From Artemia franciscana (Eukaryota; Arthropoda; Branchiopoda; Anostraca; Artemiidae), in NCBI RefSeq assembly GCF_032884065.1, contig NC_088883.1, forward strand, positions 23,741,637-23,805,636: a DNA stretch of 64,000 nt, given 5' to 3'. The notes under the pieces are model-generated. The model was not told the DNA's origin. It worked only from the letters and a program-made list of their open reading frames with translations, and did not search any database. Both the position numbers and the translations under genes were made by a program. Every line of letters begins with the position of its first letter. The first letter of the stretch is position 1. Positions 12,553 to 24,157 of this stretch are shown piece by piece.

Positions 12553-13329
12553 AATTTAATACTATGAAAAGAGATTCTGCTCTCAGACCCGACAAGTCAG
12601 CAAAATGAAATTTTGAACAAAGGATCTTTAAACACGAGTATAAAATTGGACCAGTTTATTGTTTCCTTAATTTAATTCCAATAAAGTACAAAAGAATATT
12701 TAAAGCAAAACCTGGTAGTTTTATTTTTACCTGGTCTGAAGTATAAAAATGGTGGATATGAAGAAATCGAAAATAATATAAATTAAAAAAAAAATTAATT
12801 GGTCAGAGTGAAAATTCTAGATTTCTTTATTTTATTCCTAAGTAATTATTTTTGTTTTTATATTTTGAACTCTTAATGAGAATTAATAAAACCAACAAAG
12901 TCGAAATTAACTTCAAATTGTACCTCGTTTTTATTTAATGTATTCCAAACTTTTCAGCTTTTTAATCTGAATCGTTAATTTTATTTCTATCTATGAACAA
13001 AAAATTACATTTTGATTTTATTTCTACTGCCTAAACTGCGACTTGGCAACCTACTGTTGATGTAATATTGACATTATACGTCTGCCACTCACCAACATTT
13101 TAGATATCCGAATTCTTTGTCCAAAACCAATTGAAATACCTTCACTTCACCGCTCATAATGCCGAAAATTTCGTATTTAAAACCTTTTCAAATCCGCCGC
13201 TGGAGATTGGCCGCTTGGCAGTAACGCTTGGCAGGATTCCGCCGCTTGGCAGTTCGTCCAAGCAACGTATATCAGCAACCATCTCTCATTAATAATAAAT
13301 GAAGCAATGATCTATCAGAAATATCTTAC
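12553..13329. other. No feature recognised
   Basis: AT-rich sequence without a long frame or recognised repeat. It contains CCGCTTGGCAG repeated two or three times at about 13195-13255, of unknown meaning. Confidence 0.5.
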
Positions 13330-15015
13330 TCAATAATCTAACAAGAGCTAAGAGCTCATATGGCACTTGTGACGAGGCAAGAAGAGCTAAGAGCCAAGAG
13401 CTCATATGGTATGAGCTCTAACAAAATTCTAAGAATCAATAGATTGATTTAAAAGGAAAATCAGAGGCTTAATGCCAGTCGGGATTTAAAATAAGAGCTC
13501 TGAGTCACGATGTCCTTCTAAATATCAAAATTCATTAAGATCAGATCACCCACTCGTAAGTTATAAATAACTCATTTTTAAAATTTTTCCTCTCCCTTTA
13601 GCCCCCCAGATGGTCAAATCTAGAAAAGTGAGTTTATCAAGTCAATTTGTGCAGCTCCCTGACACGCCTACCAATTTTCATCGTCCTAGCACGTCCAGAA
13701 GCACCAAACTCGCCAAAGCACTAAATCCCTCCCCTAACTCCCCCAAAGTGAGCGAATCCAGTACGGTTACGTCAATCACGTATCTGCGATATTTGCTTAT
13801 TCTATCAACCATCCCCGTTCCTCCACTATAAGCGTTTTCCAAGATTTCTGATTTCCCCCTCCAACTCTCCCCAATGTCAACAGATCTAGTGAGGATTTGA
13901 AATAAGAGCTCTGAGACATGAAATCCTTCTAAATATCAAATTTCATTAAGATCCGGTCACCCGTTCTTAAGTTAAAAATACCTCAATTCTCCTAATTTTT
14001 CCAAATTAACACCTCCCAGCTCCTCCAAAGAGAACGGATCCATTCCAATTATGTCAACAACGTATCTAGAGCTTGTGCTTTTTCTTCCCATTGAGTTTCA
14101 TCCCGATCTCTCCACTATAAGCGTTTTCCAAGATTTCTGTTTCCCTCCTCCAACCCCCTATGTCCCCGGATCCATTTCAAGTCGAAAATAGTGCATCTGA
14201 GACATAAAATCCTTCTATATATCAAGTTTAATTAAGATCCGATCGCCTATTCGTAAGATAAAAATACCCCGATTTTCACGTTTTCCAAGAATTCCGGTTT
14301 CCCCCTCTAACTCCCCCCAATGTCACAGGATCTGGTTGGAATTTAAAATAAGAGCTTTAAAGCACAAAATCCCTCTAAATATCAAAATTAATTAAGATCT
14401 GATCACCCGTTCATAAGTCACAAATACCTCGTTTTTCCGAATTATCCCCCCCCCCAATTCCACTAAAGAGAGCGGATCCGGTCCGGTTATATCAGTCACG
14501 TATCTAAGACTTGTTTTTATTCTTCCTATCCAGTTTCATCCTGATCTTTCCACTTTAAGTACTTTCCAAGATTTCCGCCCCCCCCCCTCCAATGACGCTG
14601 GATCTGGTTAATATTTAAAATAAGAGATCTGAACTACGAGATCCTTCTAAATATGATCTTTCATGAAGATCCTGTCCCTCCTTCGTAAGTTAAAAATACA
14701 TCATTTTTGCTAATTTTTTCAGAATTAACCCTCCCCCCCATTCTTCAAAATAGAGCAAATCAGTTTCAATTATGTCAATAAGCAGAAAGACTTCTTCTTA
14801 TTTTCCCCACCAAGTTTCATCCCGATCCCTCCACTCTAAGCGTTTCCATGATTTTTGGTCCCCCCAAACTCCCCCCAATGTCACCAAATCCGGTCGGGAT
14901 TTAAAATAAGAGTTTTAAGACACGATATCCTTCTAAATATCAAATTTCATTGAGATCCGATCACTCGTTCGTAAGTTAAAAATACCTCATTTTTTCTAAT
15001 TTTTCAGAATTAACC
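13330..15015 (+). repeat. Repeat family R1, about six units
   Basis: Begins with the element end AGAGCTAAGAGCTCATATGG / GACGAGGCAAGAAGAGC and continues with at least six R1 units. The phrase (GATCYGATCACCC then CGTAAGTTAAAAATACC) recurs near 13541, 13951, 14237, 14396, 14669 and 14955, giving spacings of 410, 286, 159, 273 and 286. Each unit also holds CACCAAGTTTCATCCCGATC and GCGTTTTCCAAGATTTC variants. No protein frame persists across units. Confidence 0.75.
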
Positions 15016-15094
15016 CTCCCTCACGAATAAGAATCATCATTCCACGATTTATGCATCATATCGATACAAAACTAGCTCAAATAAACTAACTCCC

Positions 15095-15262
15095 GATATT
15101 TCTCTGTATTTTTAAAATTCTGAAAAAAAAACAACAGTGATATGCTGACAAACAAATACAACGTAGGGACAATAGGGAAAATTTTAATTTTCAGCACAAT
15201 ACAAGAATAAGAGAGAAACTATATATATATATATATATAAAAGAACTTACATCAAATTGTGG
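15095..15262 (-). repeat. Inverted copy of the 17177-17287 / 46164-46330 repeat
   Basis: The reverse complement of the block beginning GTTTCTCTCTTATTCTTGTATTGTGCTGAA. In this copy the GAAGACGGCC...GGCCGAAA section is missing. With 15766-15799 plus 17177-17287 it forms an inverted repeat around about 500 bases. Those 500 bases themselves contain a smaller inverted pair, GAAGCTGTCTCCTC near 15266 and its complement near 15450. Confidence 0.6.
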
Positions 15263-15799
15263 AAGCTGTCTCCTCGCTGTGCTTTCTGAATTTTTCTGGT
15301 AGCTCAAAAGGTAAGTTGGGCCATTTGAGGTGGCCATTTTAAGCAAAAGTTAAATACAGTGAATGAGAAGCTGTATTCATTCGGCTAACTTGAAAAAAGC
15401 CATAATGAAATACACATTGGTAATCACATATTACCAAGAATGGAGGAGACAGCTTCTTTCATATAATGAATAATTACTGTTTGTTTTAAGTTTTAATGTC
15501 GCTCTTCACTTTCACCAGAAAAAATATACCCCGGGTCTTGGTAATATGGTCTTGGTTACTATCCTGTTAGGTCTTGGTTACTAGTTTGCCTGTAAATCCA
15601 TGTGAATTCAGTCCCCCTTTATTATACCAGTCTAGTCAACATTGTCCATCATCAGAGTCCTGTCCATCTCTTGAGTCCTGGTTGAACTTCGTTGAAGTAA
15701 GGATGCTAGGGCTATTTTTAAAAAAAGTTTTAAAAAGTGTTTTTAATTATTCAGTTTTTAATCCTCACAATTTGATGTAAGTTCTTTTATATATATATA

Positions 15800-15870
15800 C
15801 TAGCTGTTGGGGTGGCGCTTCGCGCCACCCCAACACCTAGTTGGTGGGGGCGCTTCGCGCCCCCCCCAAG
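15800..15870 (-). other. Doubled Helitron 3' terminator hairpins
   Basis: Read on the minus strand: a hairpin with stem GGGGGCGC and loop GAA, five bases, CTAG; then a second hairpin with stem GGGGTGGCGC and loop GAA, five bases, CTAG, then the insertion T. Each hairpin+CTAG alone fits a Helitron 3' terminus. The element at 28759-30143 has only one hairpin. Confidence 0.8.
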
Positions 15871-15899
15871 CCCCCCCGCGCGCGTAAGTCGTTACGCTT

Positions 15900-17090
15900 T
15901 TTTTTTCTTTTTTAGTTTATTTAGATTTTTAGATTTTTTAGTTTTTTTATTAGTTTTTAGTTTTTTTTTCTTTTTAGTTTTTTTGTAGTTTTTACCTTCT
16001 TTTTAGTTTTGTTAATTTTTTTTTTTTACTTATGTCCTGGTCGTCATTTATACTCCCTGTGTCCCGGTGCTTTGTTGAATGCTAATCGAACATTCCTTTT
16101 GTCCTGGTCGCTTTCTCTTTGAGTGTCGTCATTTATTTTTTTCTTTTTTAGTTCTTTTAGTTTTTACCTTTTTTAGTTTTTTTTAGTTTTTTAGATGAAA
16201 ATTTTTTTTAGTTTTTTCCTTTGTTTCTTTTTAGTTTTTTATTGGTTTTTACCTTTATGTTAGCTTATTTTTCAGTTTTTTCCTTTTTTTTTAGTTTTTT
16301 TTTATTTTTTATTTTTTTTTAGTTTTTTACCTTTTTTTAGTTTTTTTAGTTTTTTTAGTTTTTTTAGTTTTTTAGCTTTTTTACTTTTTTTATTAGTTTT
16401 TAGTTTTTTTGTAGTTTTTGCCTTTTTTTAGTTTTTTCAGTTTTTTTTAGTTTCTTTTTTAGTTCTTTTAGTTTTTACCTTTTTTAGTTTTTTTTAGTTT
16501 TTTAGATGAAAATTTTTTTTAGTTTTTTCCTTTTTTTCTTTTTAGTTTTTTATTGGTTTTTACCTTTATTTTAGCTTATTTTTCAGTTTTTTCCTTTTTT
16601 TTAGTTTTTTTTATTTTTTATTTTTTTTAGTTTTTTACCTTTTTTTAGTTTTTTTTAGTTTTTTTAGTTTTTTAGCTTTTTTACTTTTTTTATTAGTTTT
16701 TAGTTTTTTTTTTGTAGTTTTTGCCTTTTTTTAGTTTTTTCAGTTTTTTTTTTTAGTTTTTTATTGGTTTTTACCTTTATTTTAGCTTATTTTTCAGTTT
16801 TTTCCTTTTTTTTAGTTTTTTTTAGTTTTTAGTTTTTTTAGTTTTTTACCTTTTTTTAGTTTTTTTAGTTTTTTTAGTTTTTTAGCTTTTTATTTTTTTT
16901 ATTAGTTTTTAGTTTTTTTTGTAGTTTTTGCCTTTTTTTAGTTTTTTTAGTTTTTTAGCTTTTTTATTAGTTTTTAGTTTTTTTTGTAGTTTTTGCCTTT
17001 TTTTAGTTTTTTTAGTTTTTTAGCTTTTTTATTTTTTTTATTAGTTTTTAGTTTTTTTTGTAGTTTTTGCCTTTTTTTAGTTTTTTCAGT
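15900..17090. repeat. T-rich minisatellite (TTTTTTAG units)
   Basis: About 1.1 kb of short units T(4-8)AG, organised in a longer period. Phrases such as TTACCTTTTTTTAG, TTGTAGTTTTTGCC and TATTAGTTTTTAG recur in fixed order. The same array fills the Helitrons at 25640-28680, 28860-29280, 54890-55700 and 55910-56730 (A-rich strand in the last). Frames through it give F/S/L-rich or K/N-rich strings and are not genes. Confidence 0.9.
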
Positions 17091-17176
17091 TTTGACGTCA
17101 CCTGATCCAGTTTTTTCAGGTGACGTCACCTGATCCATCCACAGACAGACAGACAACTTATTTTTATATATATAGA

Positions 17177-17287
17177 TATATATAGTTTCTCTTTTATTCT
17201 TGTATTGTGCTGAAGACGGCCCTTGGACATAAGGCCGAAATATCTACAGAAATAATTTCCACTGTCTTAAAATTTTCCATATTGTCC
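17177..17287 (+). repeat. Repeat with GAAGACGGCC...GGCCGAAA stem motif
   Basis: Contains GTGCTGAAGACGGCCC, a short loop, and AAGGCCGAAATATC. GGCC pairs with GGCC and is flanked by CTGAAGA and GAAA, which resembles the core of a hammerhead ribozyme. One extra C lies between CTGAAGA and the stem, so the fit is imperfect. The other full copy is at 46164-46270. Confidence 0.45.
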
Positions 17288-17339
17288 AAACCTTCCACCC
17301 AACGCTTTGTATAACTTAGGTGATGAAACTAAAGAAGGC

Positions 17340-17930
17340 ATCATAAAAAAAAATCACCCGGAAGTAATGAGTAGCATTAAAACTTAAAACGAACTTTGGG
17401 GAGGGTGTGTGGGTCGGATATTCAACCTTTGTTTCCTAGGGGGAGGAGGTCGTAATCGGGAAACGCGCATTTTTAGGCCAGTAAATAGCTATTTTATCAG
17501 GGAAAATGTTTCCTGAAACTTTACAGGGGAAGCGATCCTTTCTTAACGTTTCAATTTAAGCTAAATATGGTCCCCGCAGATCTATGGACCTGGTCGGATC
17601 CGGCATTCGCTCCCGAAATACTCCTCCGAACACAAGTTTGAGCTGCCACATAGAAAGTACAAAATTTTGTACTTTCGCTCCCGAATATACTCCCTCATGC
17701 AAAAGTTTGAGCAGCCATATTGAAAATACAAAATTTTGAATTTTTTGGACAATATCTATGAAAAATACAATTATGAAAAAGATGGTTATCTCAAAATTTT
17801 GATCGGATACATTGGGAAAAAATGGGGTGGGTGATATCTTGTTGCCCTTCAACCACTTTTGACTCTTATAAACAGCACTACAACTTTTAACTTGCAGTCT
17901 AATGAGCCACCTCCAAAGTTTATACGGCTA
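17340..17930 (+). repeat. Inverted arm (left) of composite element
   Basis: The segment with GGGGAGGGTGTGTGGGTC, CAGTAAATAGCTATTTTATC and CGGCATTCGCTCCCGAAATA is the reverse complement of about 20640-21050. The two arms bracket the retrotransposon fragment at 18063-19497. Within the arm, GTACAAAATTTTGTAC is itself palindromic (about 17658-17673). The frame at 17556-17852 lies in the arm and is probably not coding. Confidence 0.7.
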
Positions 17931-18062
17931 TCCCTTCCATAAAAAGAGCCTCTAAAAAAGATAATAGTACATTGAACCCTTTTGGCTTTTTACTATAGGC
18001 AACGCTATAACATTACCTCTGACTTAAACAGGTGAGTATAAATTTCAATTTTACTACTACTA

Positions 18063-19497
18063 CTAATAATAACTCACTGCAGCATCAAGCCGCCTGAGGC
18101 CAACACAGCTACGCACGCTCCTCCTCCAACCCAATCTATTCAAGGCCTCCCTCTTTACACCCTCCCAGAAAGTTCCCATTTGATTTAAATCTTTATTCAT
18201 AATATCCCAACCCAGACGAGGACGACCTGCTTTCCGTGAAGCCCCAGACGGTTGGCCAAAAAGGACAATCTTCGGCAATCTATCATCCTTCATCCGTAGA
18301 ACGTGGCCTAACCATCTCAACCTTTCTTTCATTATAGCCCTAGAATACGGGATTGAACCGCATTCTTCGTATAGCCTACCGTTTGAAACACGGTCAGTCA
18401 GTCGGGTACCCAGAACAATCCGTAGGCAATTTCTGTGGAAAACATCTAGTAAATTTTCGTCTGCTTTTCAGAGCGTCCATGCTTCAGAGCCACATTTGAC
18501 CACTGTCATCACTGTAGCTTCCAATATTTTAATCTTGGTTTGCAGACTTAACGTGGCCTAACCATCTCAACCTTTCTTTCATTATAGCCGTAGAAAACGG
18601 GATTGAACCGCATTCTTCGTATAGCCTACCGTTTGAAATACGGTCAGTCAGTCGGGTACCCAGAACAATCCGTAGGCAATTTCTGTGGAAAACATCTAGT
18701 AAATTTTCGTCTGCTTTTCAGAGCGTCCATGCTTCAGAGCCACATTTGACTACTGTCATCACTGTAGCTTCTAATATTTTAATCTTGGTTTGCAGACTTA
18801 TCTTCCTATTCTTCCAAACTTTTTTTAACTGTGAAAAAACGCCCTGAGCCTTAGCTATTCTACTTTTAGCATCTTCACTGCTCCAACCGGCTTTACTAAT
18901 AATACTACTAAGGCAAGTGAAGCTGCCAACCTGATCAATCTTTTCGTTACCCAACGTCACCTTCTCAACTTCACTTATTCCTAGCCTTAGTGACTTAGTC
19001 TTCTTAATATTAATTTCCAAGCCTATTCTAGCACCCTGAACTCGCAAAACCTCTAAAAATTCATTCATTTTGCTCACACTTTCATCTAATATTCTTAAAT
19101 CATCAGCATAATCTAAGTCCAGGAGCGTTTTTCCTCCCCATTTGATTCCGTGGTCTCCAATTGCCTTTCCTGTGTTCCTTAAGACGAAGTCCATAAAAAT
19201 GATCCATATAAAGGGGAATAGAACACAACCCTGCTTAACTCCTGATTTAATACAAAATCAGTTGCTAACCTCATTTCCTACCCTAACCGTAGCAGTATTA
19301 TTCTCGTACATAGCACAAATCACTTTAATGTATTTTTCCGGTATACCATATAAGGATAAGACTCTTACTAACGCTCTTCTATCAACAGAATCGAGAGCTT
19401 GCTCATAATCAATAAAAACTGAGGACCGAAGGTATTTGACAACGAAGGGACTTCTCAATTATTAACTAAGAGTGAAAACTTGGTCGACACATAAATT
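18063..19497 (-). pseudogene. RTE-like non-LTR retrotransposon, RT C-terminal part, broken
   Basis: Minus strand, N to C. FIDYEQALDSVDRRAL (RT motif around the first catalytic Asp, about 19390-19430). VKQGCVL-type block near 19230. LLDLDYADDLRIL, the catalytic YADD, near 19100. ARIGLEINIKKTKSLRLG, then QVGSFTCLSSIIS, then a C-terminal block RLRWLGHVLRMKDDRLPK with REALNRLGW at 18063-18332. The frame is interrupted by stops and frameshifts. The block 18421-18550 is duplicated in tandem at 18661-18790, splitting the C-terminus. The endonuclease half is absent. Family assignment rests on motif order. Confidence 0.85.
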
Positions 19498-20639
19498 TTC
19501 CTTCTAATTAACTTCCAAAATTATCCAGGGGTTATTTTCCGGGAGGAGAATTTTTGAAGGAGAACTTCCCGAGGAGGTATTTTTCCCAGGGAAGAATTTT
19601 CCGGGGGGACATCTAGACCTGGGCCTGGTAGTTAAATCAAGCAGAGAAAAAGAGATTGATCTTCTATACTTCCATGTTAAAAAGTGAGTTTTTCTTTCTT
19701 TTTTGTTTATTTTCGTCAAGCCAATTCGTCACCTTTTTAAACATAATCACAGATTTCATAGCAAAAAACAAGTTAATAAAAGTACTCCTAATTCACTTTG
19801 TATCAAAGTGGAGGAGATACATTTAAGCAAGTTGGCTATCTATATGTCACGACTGTCCCTGTATGGATGAAAGTATCTCAGTACCCCCACCCCCCCAAAA
19901 GAAAAAACCCTCCCGACTTTTCTGGCCAAGTTTGTTTTCAGAGAACCACCACCCTCCCACATACTGGAAAAATATAGTGAGAGTCCTATGTAATTTTATC
20001 CCTGTAGCGAGCGAACAGTAAATACTTTTAATTTCTTACACCACAATACCTTTCCTTTTTGAATTAAATGAATGGAAATGTAATAAAAGGTACATTTATT
20101 TTTAATACTATTACAATTTAGTTAGTATGTTATATTTAACCACTTTACCCGTCGTTGTATTTTCAATTTTGTGTTGTTAGTATACAAAAAATTTAGAAAT
20201 TTCGTCTGTGTTTTATCAATTTATAACAAATACTGCATTTTTTTTTTACTTTCATAATTAATATACTAGTACAAATTATACCTTCAAAATTCCGTAGCCA
20301 TAACAGCAAGTTTTGAAATTATTACTTCAAGACCACAAAGGTTTACTTTGGTGACATTTTAACTACTATACCTAAGTACACCAGTGGGGAAGGATCTCCC
20401 TATCTCCCAAAAAAATTTTTCGATTCGATAACTGTAGGCCCAAAAATTGGCTTTATTTAAGGTACTTCTGAACCCCATCCCAACTGAAAACCTTATATAT
20501 GTAAGCAATTTTAGCTCCATGCGCAAAAACAGCAAACAGCGGCTCATTTTCTTCCTGGGCATTTTCACAATTGGTGGACTTACAATTAAACTTAGGAGGT
20601 GGCTCATTTGACTGCAAGTTACAATTTGTAGTGATATTT
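19498..20639. other. No gene recognised
   Basis: Between the retrotransposon fragment and the right inverted arm. 19510-19640 holds a run of GGGAGGAGAA / CCCGAGGAGG-like purine-rich phrases. The remainder is AT-rich. Unit 2 lacks about 350 bases corresponding to 20405-20750. The minus-strand frame at 20359-20697 falls in that indel and partly in the arm, so it is not called. Confidence 0.5.
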
Positions 20640-21060
20640 TTAAGAGTCTAAAGTGATTGAAGGGCAACAAGACATCACCCACCCCGTTCTTTCCCAAATG
20701 TATCCGATCACAATTTTGAGATAGCCGTCTTTTTCAAAATATTATTTTTCTAAAAATCTTTAAAAAAAAAATACAAAATTTTGTACTTTCTATGTGGCAG
20801 CTCAAACTTGTGTTCGGAGGAGTATTTCGGGAGCGAATGCCGGATTCGGCCAGGTTCATAGATCTGTAGGAACTATATTTAGCTTAAATTGGAACGTTAA
20901 GACAGGATCGCTTCCACTGTAAAGTTTCAGGAAACCTTTTCCCTGATAAAATAGCTATTTACTGGCCTAAAAATGCTCGTTTCCCGATTACGACCTCCTC
21001 CCCCTAGGAAAAAAAGGTTGAATATCTGACCCACACACCCTCCCCAAATACGCTTCTTGG
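20640..21060 (-). repeat. Inverted arm (right) of composite element
   Basis: Reverse complement of the arm at 17340-17930, ending at GACCCACACACCCTCCCC. Sequence identity is high but has small indels. Beyond it, 21061-21640 shows no recognisable feature apart from a small GACGCC / GGAGGCGGTATG-type inverted phrase near 21500. Confidence 0.65.
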
Positions 21061-21639
21061 ACCTTATTTGAAAACAAAAAACGAGTTAATATCCCTCGTC
21101 CTTTATGGTAGAGATATTTCTTCGACTCATAATAGATGTGCCACCACCATCTCAAATTTTTCTACCTTCTTTAGCATTCACCTACTTCTGCTAGATGATT
21201 TCCAAATTTTCAAAGGTACCTGAAAGGTTATCGTTCGAAGACAACCTGTCAATGTACCCTTGCTGGTCATAAAAATGCAACCCTGAGGTAAAATTATACC
21301 TACGGCTCAGGTACCAAAGCCTCCCAGCATTTTTTATTTGTGTATTAAATTACTTCTCAGAAGCCAGGTTTCTCTGTTACACTGAGAGTCACTTTCAAAC
21401 GGGTTTTAATTGAAGAAACGGAGCACTTTTCACTTTTGTGATTTCGTCGTTGACACTTTGCTTTAATTTTGGATTTGGGCTAGAGACCCGATGCCTAAGA
21501 ACGCCTCATTCGAGGGAGGCGGTATGTCTTTCCTTGTTTTCAATGACAGGTGTGAAATGGAAATTTTGATTAACAGAACGTTTTCTATTGTTTCGGCTAA
21601 TCTTAAAAGTAATTAAATGAGATAAAAACTTTTTTTTAT

Positions 21640-22870
21640 TTGCAAGTAAGGAGCAACATTAAAATTTAAAACGAAGAGAAATTATTCCGTATATTAAAGG
21701 GGTTGTCCCCTCCTTAACGCCCCGCTCTTTACGCTAGAGTTTGACTCTTTCTCACAGCTCTACTTTTTAAAACAGTAGAAAACTTTAACGTAAAGAACGA
21801 GGCGTTGTGGAGGGGTCAACCTCTCTCATATACGGAATAATCTCTGCTCGTTTTAAGTTTTAATGTCGCTACTTACTTGCAGTTTAAAAAAAAACTTGTT
21901 TTTTTTATTTAATTTCTGAACGTTTTTGAATTAATCCAAAATTTGATTTTGGCTTACCGCACATGAATAATTAAAACGAAATTTGTCTCTTTTTTTTGCT
22001 AAATAGCTTTCTCATAGTGTTAATCAGATGATTTTGATAAGAAAAGGGCGGGGGAGGAGGCCTAGTTGCCATCCAATTTTTAGTTACTTAAAAATGAAAC
22101 TCGATTTTTTATTTTATTTTTTTTACGAACGTTTTTGTTAGTAATAAACATACGTACCTTGCGAATTACCTTACGTAACGAACTTCTATATTTGTGTATT
22201 TGTATTATGTAAATGAGGGGGTTTTCCCCCTCGTCAATATATCGCTCTTTGCACTAAAGCTTGAATTTTATCCCAGATCTTTAAGAATGACCCCTGAATC
22301 ACAAAGGCCGTAAAATAAATAGTTGAAATTACTAAAAATACTTAAAAGCGTAAAGAGTAAGGTATTGTGGAGGAGAAAACCTTCTTTTACATGTAATATT
22401 TTATGTTCGTTTTAAGTTTTAAGGCTACTCATTACTTCCATGTGAATTTTTTTTTTTTTACTTATTTTCTCATTGTTTCTTTTTAAATAATGCTAGAAAA
22501 TCCTCCATGGAAAGATCCTCCCACGTAACCTTCTCCCCCGACCCACTCCCACCCCAACGCGGAAAAGTCTCCCCAAAAACGTCTGTACACTTCCTAATAA
22601 CCATTACTATGGGTAAAAAATGGTCAAAGTTTGTAACTTGCAGTCCCTCCTCCGGGGACTTTGGGGGATTAAGTCATCCCCAAAGACATAGTTATAAGGT
22701 TTTCGACTAAGCTGAACAGAATGGCTATCTCAAAATTTTAATCCGGTTACTTTGGGGAAAAAGTTGCGTGGGAGGGGGCCTAGGTGCCCTCAAATTTTTT
22801 GTCACTTAAAAAGGGCACTAGAGCTTTTACTTTCCGTTTGCAGCAGTAGCTGCAACCTAGTAAAGAGCAA
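21640..22870 (+). repeat. Foldback hairpin plus R2 repeat (unit 1)
   Basis: 21640-21900 is a diverged foldback hairpin of the 8373 family (GTAAGGAGCAACATTAAAA ... TTTTAATGTCGCTACTTAC). 21900-22870 continues as R2 and breaks off at GCAGCAGTAGCTGC. Compared with unit 2, about 47 bases are missing near 22503, between two TCCT words. Confidence 0.7.
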
Positions 22871-24157
22871 CCCACAGCCCATAGTAACCAAAAGTTGAAA
22901 AGCGCGTTTTGAAATAAAATACCTAATGATGAAAAAAATGACCATGTGACATTGATTCGGGATATTAACTATTATTTCGGTATATCTTAAAACTAAAAGT
23001 TTATCGTGAAAACAAATTTATAGTGATTTCGAAAAAGAGCCTGAAACCCCTCAAAAATGGCGTCAAATCGAAATAAAGATTGCACCATTGGAATCAGTAT
23101 GGTTAAAAACTTTGAAGTAACTTGAGTTCCCCACCTTGAAAAACAATAAAATCATTTTTTGCATGGGTAGTAATGATGTGTCATATAGCGATCAAGTGAC
23201 ATATAGCGATCACAAATTCTGTCTGTCTGTCCCGGTTTTGCTAGTTTGGGCACTTCCAGATAAGCTAGGACGATTAAATTTGGCAGGCATATCATGGACC
23301 GAACCATATTAAATCAGAAATAGTCGTTTCTCCGATTCTACCATCTGGGGGAGGGGAGTGGGGGGACAGTTAATTCGGAAAAATTAGAAAATGAGGTATT
23401 TTTAACTTACGAGTGGGTAATTGGATATTCATAAAATTTTATATTTAGAAGGATAAATCTATAAAGGAATAGTACTGGCCAGGAAAGTACGCGGGAATAA
23501 GGGGCGGTGACGGCTTCAACATGCCCATCCACAACGTGTGCATGCCCTATCATTGTTACTCCCTAATGACTTTCTAGGGAAGGTCGAATAAAGAAGATCA
23601 CGTCCTATTGGATTCATAAACCATTTACGGTTTATGTCTAAATACGTTTCAGATCAGATCTTAAATTTTTGTCGGAAAAGTAGTGACCTGTAGCTTCAAT
23701 GTTTCCGGGTTAACTATTGACGTTGAAACAATATGTTTGTTTTGTGTATAACCACGGAGTATTTAACGGAGATAGCATAATGAATACTACAGAAAATGCC
23801 TGCGTTTTTCAAGTTCTTTAAATTTAAGATGTTGATCGAATATGTCAGGTAATTTTTTTTCCTGAATTCAGGCTTTTAGAAATGCTGGCTGCTTGCCTCC
23901 TCCCTAACTAACTCCTCCCTAACCTAACCTCCTAACTCCTCCTTAACTCCCTAAATGATGTTCATGCTATGATGATGTGTACACTTTTCTTCCAAAACGA
24001 GGAAGGGACTTTGAGGTTCTCAGGGTCTTGTAGTGGCATCGTGGGTTTAACCTCAGCTTGGTAATACGAAACCCAGGGTTTGAACTCAGCCTCAACATAC
24101 TGAAATATAGAAAATTCAAATTTATCGCGTTTTTTAGTTGTTGTCATTTCTTTTTAG
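22871..24157. other. RFC1 intron: R1 fragment, otherwise nothing recognised
   Basis: 23175-23460 is an R1 fragment (GCGATCACAAATTCTGTCTG, then AAATTTGGCAGGCATATC). Here unit 1 carries an 18-base duplication, CATATAGCGATCAAGTGA, that unit 2 lacks. 23461-24157 has no recognised feature. I presume the stretch lies in the intron before exon A, since no earlier RFC1 exon is seen. Confidence 0.5.

Larger units (their letters stand above)
15800..17176 (-). mobile_element. Complete non-autonomous Helitron, 1377 bp, with empty site
   Basis: On the minus strand the element starts TCTATATATATAAAAATAAG at 17176 and ends CAACAGCTAG at 15800. It sits between A and T as Helitrons do. Two GC hairpins precede the 3' end, each followed by CTAG. 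The corresponding place in unit 2 (about 46156-46168) reads TTTTATATATATATATAGTTTCTC with no insert, which confirms both ends. The body is mostly a T-rich array of TTTTTTAG units, plus a short GTCCTGGTCGTCATTTATAC segment. The 5' subterminal region holds TGACGTCA at 17093-17100 and 17121-17128. It encodes no protein. Confidence 0.9.

Noticed and set aside
15574-15780. 68-residue frame preserved at 45940-46146
   Set aside because: It is preserved because the whole region is duplicated; only three base changes separate the copies, so this says nothing about coding.
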